48,563 bases of DNA from contig CAYWXK010000030.1 in assembly GCA_964462515.1 (NCBI GenBank), positions 1 to 48,563 of the forward strand. The letters are read 5' to 3'. The stretch comes from CAYWXK01 sp964462515 (GTDB taxonomy: Bacteria; Planctomycetota; Phycisphaerae; Sedimentisphaerales; Anaerobacaceae). The notes beneath the pieces were generated by a model. That model saw only the letters and a list, made by a program, of their open reading frames with translations. It searched no databases and was not told the origin of the DNA. Below, piece after piece: positions 34,693-43,701 of the stretch. Numbering within the stretch: the stretch's first letter is position 1; every line of letters starts with the position of its first letter. The position numbers and the translations under genes are program-made.

Positions 34693-36474
34693 CTAATCAT
34701 TTTCGCTTTCGTTAATCACACGCGCATCTGCCCAGTTACCCAGAACCTCGTCGTCATCGAAGACCAGCATCAGGCACTGCACGTCCTTTAACTCGATGTC
34801 AATTTCCTTGGCGGGAGAATCCTTCCTCATCTCACCGCTGTCCCACAAAACCTGGTTTGCAAAAAAGCCCTCGTTATACACCCGGAATCGACCCTTAGCG
34901 TCTTCCTTAGAGAATTTGGCCATCGCCACAATCGCACGGAAACGATTGGCACGACCATCGACCTTGAACATCACGGCGCACTTGCCCTTACAGCCAAGCC
35001 CCTTTTTGAATGTCTGACCGGCAATCCTGATTGGATCGCCGTCGTAAGTGGCATTGTAGGTCGGTGCATTCCCGGCTTTCCAGATGTAGTAGAGGTCGCT
35101 CAGGTAAGTAGCCCCTTTACGAGTCACGGTGTATTTCCCAAGCGGCATTGTCGCGGGTGTGGGCAGAGGTGGTCCCGGCCTGCCCACCTTGATCATTCTG
35201 TGCTCATGCTGGCCGAGGTCATGGGCAGTGAAGGAATCCTTGAACTCGCCGAGGTCGTCGCGCGCCCAAAGGTCTCGCACAGGTTGATTCCTCGAAAGAC
35301 CGATCTTGTCCCATTGCACAGTAATGTCCGCCTCTTTGCGTCCTTTGTTCAGGAGCAAGACAGCTGTCGTCCCGTCTGCCAGCGGCTTGTTATAAACCTC
35401 ACAGTTGCCGTCATCGTAAACTTTGTATCCCTGAATCCCACGCACATCCTGGTTTACTGCGATAACCTCGTGGGATGTCAAGACCTGTCGCACCTGTTCA
35501 GTCATTGCTGTAAGGTCGTTACCAGCCATCAAGGGTGCGGCAAGAATGCACCACAAACTGAAATGGGCCTTGTTCTCCGTGTCGTTTTTCAGGTTGCCGA
35601 CTTGCAGCATATCAGGGTCATTCCAGTGACCGGGGCCGGCAAACTGCCACAAACCGTTAAAGGCCGGATGAATAGACTGATCACCGCCTGATGTATCGGC
35701 ACAATAATACACGGAATCCATCCAGGGATATATGTCACCGGAGGTTCGCCATAACTGAGCTATATTCTCTCCGCCCCATGCCCATGCTCCATTGCCAAAA
35801 TCGGATATGCTCAGGACCATTGGCCTGCCCGTCTCTGTAATGTAATTCCTGTAGATTGTATAATCCTCAGTGCTTAACCTGCCGTTGTTCTCGGCAAAAC
35901 AACTATCCAGTTTTATGTAATCAACCCCCCAGGAAGCAAACGTATTCATGTCCGCTTGTTCATGTTTAAAGCTGCCCGGAAGCTGCTGACAGGTCGAATG
36001 CCCACGATCTTCATAAATCCCAAACTTCAATCCTTTGCTGTGAATATAGTCTCCGATGGCTTTCATGCCGCTCGGAAACTTGTTCGGATCCCCAACCAGA
36101 TTCCCGTTACTGTCACGACTACCGGCCATCCAACCATCGTCTATAACGAGGTAAGTATAACCTGTATCCTTCATCCCTGAGTTAACCATTGCATCTGCTA
36201 TTTGTCTGATTTTCTGTTCATCGATATTGGCTTCAAAAGCATTCCAACTGTTCCATCCCATTGGTGGAGTAAGGGCGAGTTCGGTACGCAAGGAACTGCC
36301 AGTTGCAGTACCTTGGCCCGCTGAATAGCTGATGGAGGTTTTTCGAGCCTGATTATTCGCTCCTTCAGATGAATTTGAAGTCACGCAGGAAGTCGCGCAG
36401 ATAGTAAGCACAACAACCATCGCCACTGCAAATAGGATGTTCAGCGGACTGTTGGGAGGGGCTGTCGGTTTCAT
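34693..36474 (-). CDS. GH27 alpha-galactosidase-like enzyme with NPCBM module
   Basis: 593 aa; lipoprotein signal with the cysteine at residue 30 (TICATSC). The GH27 barrel begins at TPPMGWNSWNAF (70-80). Nucleophile Asp190 in VDYIKLDSC and acid/base Asp247 in LWRTSGDI are present, as are LVIDDGWM and GHWNDPDML of the family. A beta domain follows, and the C-terminal ~140 residues are an NPCBM-type module (KGLGCKGKCAVMFKVDGR). It would release terminal alpha-galactose, or beta-L-arabinopyranose in some members, at the cell surface. Its start overlaps the GH127 stop by 4 bases (ATGA), with AAGGGG as ribosome site, so the two are translationally coupled. Confidence 0.92.
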   Translation of the reverse strand: MKPTAPPNSPLNILFAVAMVVVLTICATSCVTSNSSEGANNQARKTSISYSAGQGTATGSSLRTELALTPPMGWNSWNAFEANIDEQKIRQIADAMVNSGMKDTGYTYLVIDDGWMAGSRDSNGNLVGDPNKFPSGMKAIGDYIHSKGLKFGIYEDRGHSTCQQLPGSFKHEQADMNTFASWGVDYIKLDSCFAENNGRLSTEDYTIYRNYITETGRPMVLSISDFGNGAWAWGGENIAQLWRTSGDIYPWMDSVYYCADTSGGDQSIHPAFNGLWQFAGPGHWNDPDMLQVGNLKNDTENKAHFSLWCILAAPLMAGNDLTAMTEQVRQVLTSHEVIAVNQDVRGIQGYKVYDDGNCEVYNKPLADGTTAVLLLNKGRKEADITVQWDKIGLSRNQPVRDLWARDDLGEFKDSFTAHDLGQHEHRMIKVGRPGPPLPTPATMPLGKYTVTRKGATYLSDLYYIWKAGNAPTYNATYDGDPIRIAGQTFKKGLGCKGKCAVMFKVDGRANRFRAIVAMAKFSKEDAKGRFRVYNEGFFANQVLWDSGEMRKDSPAKEIDIELKDVQCLMLVFDDDEVLGNWADARVINESEND

Positions 36475-38534
36475 TTCGTCCCCTTGTAAGCTACTGATTC
36501 CTCTTTCACGTGAGCCTCGTTGATCCAGATCGTCATCGCTCCCTTTTCCCTGTTTGCCCAGGAATAATACGGCACGGCCGTCAGGGTGACCGGACGCTGC
36601 TGGTCATCAAGGCCTTTACCCTGAAGGACCGTCACACCTCCAAGAAATCCATCGCGATGCTCTGCGCGCAGGTCCGTGTCCTGCGGCAGGGCCAGGCGAG
36701 AGAGGTCCATGCCCGTGTGATCGACCGCCTCCAGGCAGTAGATGATCGGGCCGCGCATCAAGGCCACCTTGTTCTGGTCGTCCTGGACCTTCTCGTGCGA
36801 ATTAACGCGATGAGCCGGCATCGGCATGTCCAATTCCACCACATCCCCAGCCTCCCAACGGTGTTGCAGGTGTACGTAGCCGTCATCATGCGGCGAGGAA
36901 TTGAGACTCTTGCCGTTGAGCTTCAGCCCGACCGGTGGGACTTTCGGGTTGGCGAAACGGTACAGGTCACTGGGAACGGGTCGGCCCAGCGCCCAGCCCG
37001 GGATTCGCAGACACAAGGAAAAATCGGATGCCCGCCCCGGAGTGACCGTCAGCCGCACGCGGCCGTCCCAGGGATAGTCGGTCTGCTGGGTCAGTTTGAC
37101 TGTCAATCCATCGTCTATCTGGAACGAGGCCTCCCCGGCGACGTAGAGGTTGACAAAAACTTGCCGTTTGCCGCGGGCATAGGCCAACCCGCCGATCTGC
37201 GGGATTATGCGCGTAAGGTTCGTCGGGCAACAGGCGAGTCCAATCCACGAATCTCGGGGGCCGCCACCTTTGCTTTCCAGCGGGTTCTGATAGAAGAAAC
37301 CGTCGCCGGAAAGCGAGATTCCCGATAGGACTCCGTTGTAGAGCGTCAGTTCCATCACGTCGGCGTATTTGGCCTGACCTTTAAGCAGGCTCATCCGGTG
37401 CTGCCAGAGCACGTGGGCGATGGCCGCGCAGGATTCGCAATAAGCCGACTCATTGGGCAACAGGTACGGATCGCCGAAACCCTCGTCATCGTACTGGCCT
37501 GTGCCAATGCCACCGGTGATGTACATCTTACGGCTCACAACGTCATCCCAGATGTGATCCAGGGCCCGCTCGTAGCCGGGAGCATCCATGAAGCGGACGA
37601 TATCCGCCATCGCCGCATACATGTATCCCGCCCGCACGGCATGGCCAACTGCCTCATACTGATCCACGACCGGCTTGTGGTCCTGCATCCGGCCATTGCG
37701 CAGCCTCAGTTGAGCATGCCAAAACTCACGGCGTTGCTCCTCGGTCAGCGGACCTTCGGGCTTTGGCGGCAGGACCGCGGTCTTGGGATCGAAAGGTTTG
37801 CGTTCCGTTCCATGAGCATAGCCGCGCTCATCGAGGAAGAACCGCGACAGTTCCAAGTATCGCCGCTCGCTGGTGGCGCGATACAGTTTGACGAGAGCCA
37901 GTTCGACTTCCTGGTGCCCGTCCACATCATAGCGCTTGCCGGGTCCGAAAACGCTGTCGATGTGGTCGGCGAACCGCTTCGCCGCGTTGAGTACCTTGGG
38001 ATCCCCAGTCAGCCGATCATGCGCGACGGCCATCTCGAAGAAGTGTCCCGCATTGTACATCTGGTGCTCTAAACGCAAGTCTTCCCATTTCTTATCGAGT
38101 CCATTGACGATAAAATAGGAGATCAGGAAACCGTCCTTTTGCTGCGCGGCCAGGATGCGATCGAGAATGCCCTCCACGCGTTGGCGCAATCGGCTGTCGT
38201 CGTAGTGTTGCAAGCAGCACACCGCACCTTCCAGGGCTTTATGCAGATCCGAGTCGAAAGCATGGTGGCCCTGGAGCGGGCCGTCGAATACGCCCGCGGC
38301 CTTGTCGAAGTTGGTCACATGCCCATTACGCTCCAAACAGGCCAGCGCGTGGGGGATGGTCGTCTCGTGGTGGGTTTTCAGCCGCGGGCCCCAGAATCCG
38401 CCGCGAAGTTCCACCTGCTTGTGACTTACTTCATACAGCCCACGATTCGGCAACACATCAGCTCCTGCAGCAATGCTCATAAAGCTCAGGGTAACAATTG
38501 CGTTAATAACTGTCGTTGCAAGATACGTTCTCAT
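36471..38534 (-). CDS. GH127 beta-L-arabinofuranosidase-like enzyme
   Basis: 687 aa, signal peptide at residues 1-25. The (alpha/alpha)6 barrel of the DUF1680/GH127 family is clear: LRGGFWGPRLKTHHETTIPH near 43-62, DGYEA-like VDQYEAVGHAVRAGYM, Glu351 in DDEGFGDPYLL (acid/base), Glu367 and Cys369 in ESAYCESCAA, and Cys435-Cys436 in LACCPTNLTR. In the family these Glu/Cys residues bind zinc, and the first Cys of the CC pair is the nucleophile. All are kept, so the enzyme should be active, most likely removing beta-L-arabinofuranose. It overlaps GH27 by 4 bases. By eye it is clearly GC-richer than the neighbouring GH32 and GH106 genes. Confidence 0.93.
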   Translation of the reverse strand: MRTYLATTVINAIVTLSFMSIAAGADVLPNRGLYEVSHKQVELRGGFWGPRLKTHHETTIPHALACLERNGHVTNFDKAAGVFDGPLQGHHAFDSDLHKALEGAVCCLQHYDDSRLRQRVEGILDRILAAQQKDGFLISYFIVNGLDKKWEDLRLEHQMYNAGHFFEMAVAHDRLTGDPKVLNAAKRFADHIDSVFGPGKRYDVDGHQEVELALVKLYRATSERRYLELSRFFLDERGYAHGTERKPFDPKTAVLPPKPEGPLTEEQRREFWHAQLRLRNGRMQDHKPVVDQYEAVGHAVRAGYMYAAMADIVRFMDAPGYERALDHIWDDVVSRKMYITGGIGTGQYDDEGFGDPYLLPNESAYCESCAAIAHVLWQHRMSLLKGQAKYADVMELTLYNGVLSGISLSGDGFFYQNPLESKGGGPRDSWIGLACCPTNLTRIIPQIGGLAYARGKRQVFVNLYVAGEASFQIDDGLTVKLTQQTDYPWDGRVRLTVTPGRASDFSLCLRIPGWALGRPVPSDLYRFANPKVPPVGLKLNGKSLNSSPHDDGYVHLQHRWEAGDVVELDMPMPAHRVNSHEKVQDDQNKVALMRGPIIYCLEAVDHTGMDLSRLALPQDTDLRAEHRDGFLGGVTVLQGKGLDDQQRPVTLTAVPYYSWANREKGAMTIWINEAHVKEESVAYKGTK

Positions 38535-38629
38535 GATAATGATTCCATTCGTGTAACTGATAGATAATTTGCTTTTTGTGGCCTTGCGATATGCGCACTG
38601 ACCCGGAAACCAAGAGACATAGGCGCGCT

Positions 38630-40705
38630 TTACTGGTTCGTATAGATTGATTTCATCTTCCAGCCTTTAACGTTAGTCGCAATATCACCCCCCTTGCTGA
38701 ACAGGTTTATGCCGACATTTTCCTTACCGTGCTGGTGCATGTATACCGCGGCCTGGCGATCGTTGACGAAGACCTCGACCATGCCTTTGTCCAGGAAGAT
38801 ACGAAGATTCAGATCTTCACCTTTCTTGAGCTCAAACGGGGGCGTAATCTCACCCATTGCCAAGACCTTGCTCTCTGGCTTGATGGTGATAGGAAAACCC
38901 TTGCCATCTTTATCGCAGAATACGCTGACACCGTATTCTTTGGCGTTGGTTGGTTTGATTGTGACGCTCAACTCAATGGTGTCACCGGAAATTTTCTTGA
39001 GCATGTGGCTGCTATCACTCTTGACGGTGATGTCACCTTCATCCTTCTGGTCATAGCGAAGCTTCTCAAGTTCCCGCAGCGGTTTGATACGCAGCACACC
39101 ATCTGCCGGCAGACTAAGTTCGCGCGGCAGCGACTGGATAGCGCTCTGGGCGCTATCGCCGGCCTTCATGTTGCACCAGGCCCACATCACACGGCGGCCA
39201 TCCGGAGTGAGCAGCGATTCCGGCGCGAAGAAATTCCAGTCCTTCCAGTTCATCATGGCGTGGAACTCGGGAAGATACTTCTCGTCCTTAAAATCGCCAA
39301 GGTAGTATCGGCACCCCATCCCATGACTGATGCAAAGAAGCATCCACTTGTCGCCGATCTTGAACATATTGGGGCACGAGACATCTTCGTTTTTGTTGAC
39401 CCCCAGATCCGGCATGTCGTCGTGCAGCAACAGACCAAGATACTCCCATTGTTCCAGATTCGACGATTTCATCAAATGAGGCGGGCCGCCACCGGATATC
39501 GCATAATAGGTATCGCCGTTCAACCAGCAATCAGGATCCCACATCCGTATTTCGGCCACCTGTCCGGATTTTGTCTTGGGCTTGACCGCAACGGGCTTGG
39601 TCCATTTGTCCAACTGATCGTCCATGGCAAAAGTGATGAAGTTGTTATCAGCCCCCTGGCCGTGGTAGATTATGGCTGGTCGGCCGTCTCTGGTGAAAAA
39701 TCCCGTGCCGCTGAACATGCCATGACCCGTATTGGGTTCGACAAGTACGGTGGGGTGCCACTTCCAGGTAACCATGTCCTTGCTGGATACGTGAGCGAAC
39801 GCAAAGCCGTGGTTGTTTCTGTAAATATAGTGCAGATGATAGAGGTCTTTGTAGAAAAAAGCGGGGTTGGGATCACCAGGCTCGCCAACGCCTGGACCAG
39901 GATGGGCAAGATGATATGTCAGCCAGTTAGCCGGCACATTTTTCGGCATAGCCGGCGTTTCCTCTACATACGGGGCCGCCGGCGCACACGCGCCCTGAGC
40001 ACGGGTGGCCATCTTGACGTCATCTTCAGTAACAGCGGCGACCAGAACAGAGTTTTCACCCAGAACCAGTTTGCCGTCCATCAGCTTCGCTCCGTTCTTC
40101 ATTCTGCTGTGTGCAAATCGACCTGTACGGTCCTCAACCTTGTCGCCCTCGAAATCCCACCATGCGTAGGGCTCGATTTTTGATTTCTTGTTCGGTTGGA
40201 GTGATTTAATCTCATCGGTAGTCAAGGCCGTACTGTAGATACGGGCGTCTTCTATCGCTCCGGAAATGTGACCACCTGCTGCTCCAACGTGTCTCAAACC
40301 AAAGACAGTAATATTATTCTCAGGGCTTAACAGATCAATGTTCTTTGCCCGATAAGAGGCATAACTCTCACCATTGCGGTAGATCAGTATCTCATCACCC
40401 TTATAGACGATAGCCATCTGAACCATTGTTTTGCTGTCCGCAGTCTCGGGGACGTAGTTATCCTGGGCTTTCTCCGTACGCTTGTAGAAGTCGCTGCCGG
40501 CCATCCATTTTCCTTGCTGTAGCTCGCCAAAAACGATGCCGTCAAACTGATCGCCACTCTGGATCGTCAGCGCACTGCCGCCCCGCTGGGTCAGATCGGC
40601 CGGAGCGATCCAGGCTACGAGTGTCTTGTCGGTCTTGTCTGCGTCGGCGCCACCAAGAAAAAGCGTTGCGAAACCTATCGCCAGGCCTACCATTATTGTC
40701 TTCAT
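38630..40705 (-). CDS. GH32-like glycosidase with N-terminal LamG module
   Basis: 691 aa, signal peptide at residues 1-22. Residues about 27-170 are a LamG/concanavalin-type module (AIVYKGDEILIYRNGE, GAIEDARIYSTALT). The GH32 propeller follows from about 262. The nucleophile Asp279 is in GEPGDPNPAFFY and the transition-state Asp390 in RMWDPDCW. The third motif, normally ECP with the acid/base Glu, reads NEDVSCPNMFKIG: Ser443 stands where Glu is expected and Glu440 lies three residues earlier. The C-terminal beta-sandwich ends KGWKMKSIYTNQ. It may be a GH32 subgroup with a shifted acid or a changed substrate, so fructan cleavage should not be assumed. It is 94 bases upstream of GH127. Confidence 0.85.
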   Translation of the reverse strand: MKTIMVGLAIGFATLFLGGADADKTDKTLVAWIAPADLTQRGGSALTIQSGDQFDGIVFGELQQGKWMAGSDFYKRTEKAQDNYVPETADSKTMVQMAIVYKGDEILIYRNGESYASYRAKNIDLLSPENNITVFGLRHVGAAGGHISGAIEDARIYSTALTTDEIKSLQPNKKSKIEPYAWWDFEGDKVEDRTGRFAHSRMKNGAKLMDGKLVLGENSVLVAAVTEDDVKMATRAQGACAPAAPYVEETPAMPKNVPANWLTYHLAHPGPGVGEPGDPNPAFFYKDLYHLHYIYRNNHGFAFAHVSSKDMVTWKWHPTVLVEPNTGHGMFSGTGFFTRDGRPAIIYHGQGADNNFITFAMDDQLDKWTKPVAVKPKTKSGQVAEIRMWDPDCWLNGDTYYAISGGGPPHLMKSSNLEQWEYLGLLLHDDMPDLGVNKNEDVSCPNMFKIGDKWMLLCISHGMGCRYYLGDFKDEKYLPEFHAMMNWKDWNFFAPESLLTPDGRRVMWAWCNMKAGDSAQSAIQSLPRELSLPADGVLRIKPLRELEKLRYDQKDEGDITVKSDSSHMLKKISGDTIELSVTIKPTNAKEYGVSVFCDKDGKGFPITIKPESKVLAMGEITPPFELKKGEDLNLRIFLDKGMVEVFVNDRQAAVYMHQHGKENVGINLFSKGGDIATNVKGWKMKSIYTNQ

Positions 40706-40721
40706 AGTGTCCCTTTACTGA

Positions 40722-40958
40722 TTAATCCCATATGCTTTTGATTCGCCAGACATCAACAGACTTCAGGTTCACGATGCCGTCGTCGCGCGGGGAGAAAGCA
40801 GCCACTTGGCCGTCGAATTCACACCAAGCGACGGGATGCTCCGCGGCTGGTGCCTGAGTAACGACGGCAAGAAAGAGCAGACAACTTAGCAACGGAATCG
40901 GTGAGAGCGACAACCTTTGCCAGCACCTGGGAACCTCCTGAGATATTGAACAATTCAT
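40722..40958 (-). pseudogene. Deletion scar of a GH32/LamG paralogue
   Basis: 78 codons. Residues 1-39 are a signal peptide (LLSCLLFLAVVTQAPAAE). Then comes HPVAWCEFDG, like the opening of a LamG module ('vawW.FdG'; compare AWWDFEGD in the neighbouring enzyme). The end, DDGIVNLKSVDVWRIKSIWD, matches the last residues of the GH32 C-terminal sandwich next door (GDIATNVKGWKMKSIY). The simplest reading is that a whole LamG-GH32 gene lost its middle by an in-frame deletion. It could also be a tiny secreted protein, but the match to both ends argues otherwise. Confidence 0.6.
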
Positions 40959-40993
40959 CTTGCTTCAGCCTTTTTGCGACATTGGCTACATCA

Positions 40994-43591
40994 TTATCTA
41001 TTTGTGACGATGAATAGCGAATGAACGGGGTTCAGGGCCAGCTTTACCCTGGTCACAGGCTGACCCTCTTCGATTCTGTTCGTATATTCAGGCACTGAGC
41101 ATTGGCCGCTGTGCGGGTCCCACGCTTCAGGGATGATCTTCCCCCGCAGTTGGACCGAGGTATTCACCTCCTGATCACCGACATTCGCAAAGAAGTAAAT
41201 GTCGGTTTTACCTTTTACCTTGTGGATATATCTCAGCGTTTCGTTGTTCTCGAATTCCACGTCATACACGTTAATGGCATTGTCCAGTGCCTGTCGCAGG
41301 TTGGACCCGTTGGGTGAATTCAGATAGATTGCTCGTGAGCCTTTCCCGCCATTTTGCACGATCAAGGAATCGCTATGGCACAGGTTGGGGCCGTCATCCA
41401 GATGCGTTTCGAACTCGCAGATTGAAGGAGTGGCCGAAGATACGCTGCCAATCGAAAGCCGAACACGCGAAGATGTGACGGGGTCGAACTTGTCCGCCTT
41501 ATTGGCGCCAATCGAGCCGCCGGAAGCGCAGGTGGTCCAGGCGCTGCCGTTCCAGTATTCGATGCTGTAGGAAGTCACCCGGTTGAAGGCCTCGTCGATA
41601 AGGGTCGAATTAAACGTTTGATTGGTCCTAAAATCAACTTCGAGCCACCAGTCCTTCGATTGTTCGTCCGAAGGCGCCCAGCGAGTGTCCTTTGAGCCGT
41701 CGATCGCCTTTGCTGCCTCGTAGGCGCCGGACTCCCGCCACTCGGTGGAAGCGGTGGCGAGTATCTGCTGATTGACCCTGGGGAACATCGCCTTGATGGT
41801 CGCTACAACATCGGCATCATGACCAAACTCGGCCGATTTGTATGGCAGTTGCCCGGTGGCAATCACCTTGCCGCCGTTGTCGTAGAACTGCTTTATTTTC
41901 TTCAAGTTGCTCCGGCGGATGGTTGTGTGCCCCGGCAAGATCACCACTTTGTACTCTTCATGGTTTACTCTATTGTTAAGCGTAATGCGGTTGCCTTTGA
42001 TCGAACAGCGCTCATCCAGAACCTCGGGGTGGAGAAAAGTGAAATCGCGGCATACCTTGGTGGCCAGGAGTTCACCTATGTAAACGTAATCCGCTTCCGG
42101 GACATTCACGCCGCCCGAATAGGGGCTCAGTGGACCGTCGAAATAGTATCCCGCTTGCAGGGTTGCGATTGGATAGAGCACCGCGATATCAGCCACGTGC
42201 CGGCCGGTATCCTGCAGCAGCACGTTGAGCCGCCCGATATAGGTGTTATAGGCGGGCAGCCCGTCCGCATAGCGCGGATTGCGATAGGAAAGCTCAGGCC
42301 GGTATGTGATATCATCGAGATTATACCAGACCCCGTGTGGAATAAAATTATTGATACCCTTGGCATATTGCTCCATCACAATCGCATAGAGCCGATCCCA
42401 GCCTAAATCGCCCATGGCGCCATAAGTCTCGGTCATCACCTGGGCCTTGTCCCAGTTGTAGGCCACTGAGCTGACGATCTTGTAATATCCTTCGGGGTCA
42501 TTGTCCCACCCGATTTTGTCAATGCCGGGGACATCCTGATACTTATAACACTTCATGAGATCCCCTGAGATGCCCACCGGATTCTTTATGTTTTCCTGGT
42601 CCTGGTGCCCGAGCAGTGGTATTCGGCCATGTTCGATGCACCAGTCCTGGACGGTTTTCATATAGCCAGAGGCATAAAGCTCGGTCCTGAAGCCAAAAAG
42701 ATAATTCCGTGCTGCCTGGGTCTCCGGGCCGATGTCATACCACAGCGCCGGGTAATATGGGGCCGGACTGAAGTCATAGGTGGCCAGAAATTTCTCGTTG
42801 AACTTGTCAGTCCATAAACGGCCTTGTCCGCGGTACATCGTGGGCTCATCGTAAAACGCACCGGAAATGGTTGAGCCGAAGTCCTTCGAGAACTTCTCGT
42901 AATAAGGCTGATAGACCATGCCGATGAACTTGGCGACTTGATTCGGTTCGAGGTAATCGACATTCGCATCCCCATCCAAAACACATACAAAGGTCATGAT
43001 TCTCCATGAGCCCTTGGGAACGCTCCAGGAAATTGAACCTTGGCTGACCTTTCCCGTAAGGTCCACTCGCTCTTTGGTGCCGGTATTCATGGCCACGATG
43101 CTCATCAGCGTGCCCGAGGGAAGCGGCTTGGAATAGGCTCCGGGGCCCGTGACATCATCTTCGTGTTTGTCGAGGCGTCTCAAGGTGCCATCGGGATACT
43201 TGTTCTTGAAGCGCGGGATGCCGTCGCCCATATTGGCGCCGCTGCTTCCGCTGGGAAAACCGTATTCGTCATAAATGGTCAGGAACATCCCCAATTCCTT
43301 GGCTTTTTTCACGGCTGCGCCGTAAATAGCGAAATACTCCTCACTGAGATACTTGGGAGTAAAATTCTTTCCAAAGGGTAGCGGGGCCAGACCGCTATAC
43401 CCACTGCCTAGGTTGCCTTGCATCTGGTTGGCGATTTCGGTTGCGGTCACTGCGGTATTGTTCCAAAACCAGAGCGGCCTGGACCTGAACTTGATAGGTG
43501 GGTTGACAAAATCGCTTTTCATGTCCGCGCTACAGGGTGTAATTGACAATATGATGCTTGCTAAGCACGACAGGGCAAAGATTGGCTTCAT
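40994..43591 (-). CDS. GH106-like alpha-L-rhamnosidase with embedded F5/8-C module
   Basis: 865 aa, signal peptide at residues 1-22. The start of the catalytic part, FRSRPLWFWNNTAVTATEI (35-53), followed by LTIYDEYGFPSGSSG (104-118), AFYDEPTMY (245-253), VMTETYGAMG (385-394) and a GH42-like trimer domain (HVADIAVLYPI; YKVVILPGHTT), is the pattern of GH106-type proteins. Between about 612 and 730 an F5/8-C (CBM32-like) jelly roll is inserted: EAAKAIDGSKDTRWAPS and WWLEVDF. The final ~130 residues return to the catalytic scaffold. It is somewhat short compared with full GH106 enzymes. It probably removes alpha-L-rhamnose; activity is inferred from family and from the adjacent GH78 gene. Confidence 0.75.
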   Translation of the reverse strand: MKPIFALSCLASIILSITPCSADMKSDFVNPPIKFRSRPLWFWNNTAVTATEIANQMQGNLGSGYSGLAPLPFGKNFTPKYLSEEYFAIYGAAVKKAKELGMFLTIYDEYGFPSGSSGANMGDGIPRFKNKYPDGTLRRLDKHEDDVTGPGAYSKPLPSGTLMSIVAMNTGTKERVDLTGKVSQGSISWSVPKGSWRIMTFVCVLDGDANVDYLEPNQVAKFIGMVYQPYYEKFSKDFGSTISGAFYDEPTMYRGQGRLWTDKFNEKFLATYDFSPAPYYPALWYDIGPETQAARNYLFGFRTELYASGYMKTVQDWCIEHGRIPLLGHQDQENIKNPVGISGDLMKCYKYQDVPGIDKIGWDNDPEGYYKIVSSVAYNWDKAQVMTETYGAMGDLGWDRLYAIVMEQYAKGINNFIPHGVWYNLDDITYRPELSYRNPRYADGLPAYNTYIGRLNVLLQDTGRHVADIAVLYPIATLQAGYYFDGPLSPYSGGVNVPEADYVYIGELLATKVCRDFTFLHPEVLDERCSIKGNRITLNNRVNHEEYKVVILPGHTTIRRSNLKKIKQFYDNGGKVIATGQLPYKSAEFGHDADVVATIKAMFPRVNQQILATASTEWRESGAYEAAKAIDGSKDTRWAPSDEQSKDWWLEVDFRTNQTFNSTLIDEAFNRVTSYSIEYWNGSAWTTCASGGSIGANKADKFDPVTSSRVRLSIGSVSSATPSICEFETHLDDGPNLCHSDSLIVQNGGKGSRAIYLNSPNGSNLRQALDNAINVYDVEFENNETLRYIHKVKGKTDIYFFANVGDQEVNTSVQLRGKIIPEAWDPHSGQCSVPEYTNRIEEGQPVTRVKLALNPVHSLFIVTNR

Positions 43592-43701
43592 AGGACCCTT
43601 TCTGAATTTCTTTTTCTCATAATTTCAGATCAAACACCAGTTGCTTCCCACTAAGGTAATACCTGCCCATTTCAATTATTAATACATTTTGTGCTGAGCA
43701 T

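Noticed and set aside
36510..37328. 272-codon plus-strand ORF
   Set aside because: Lies opposite GH127, which has all catalytic residues.
38729..40183. 484-codon plus-strand ORF
   Set aside because: Antisense to the GH32-like gene. No signal, motif or ribosome site supports it.
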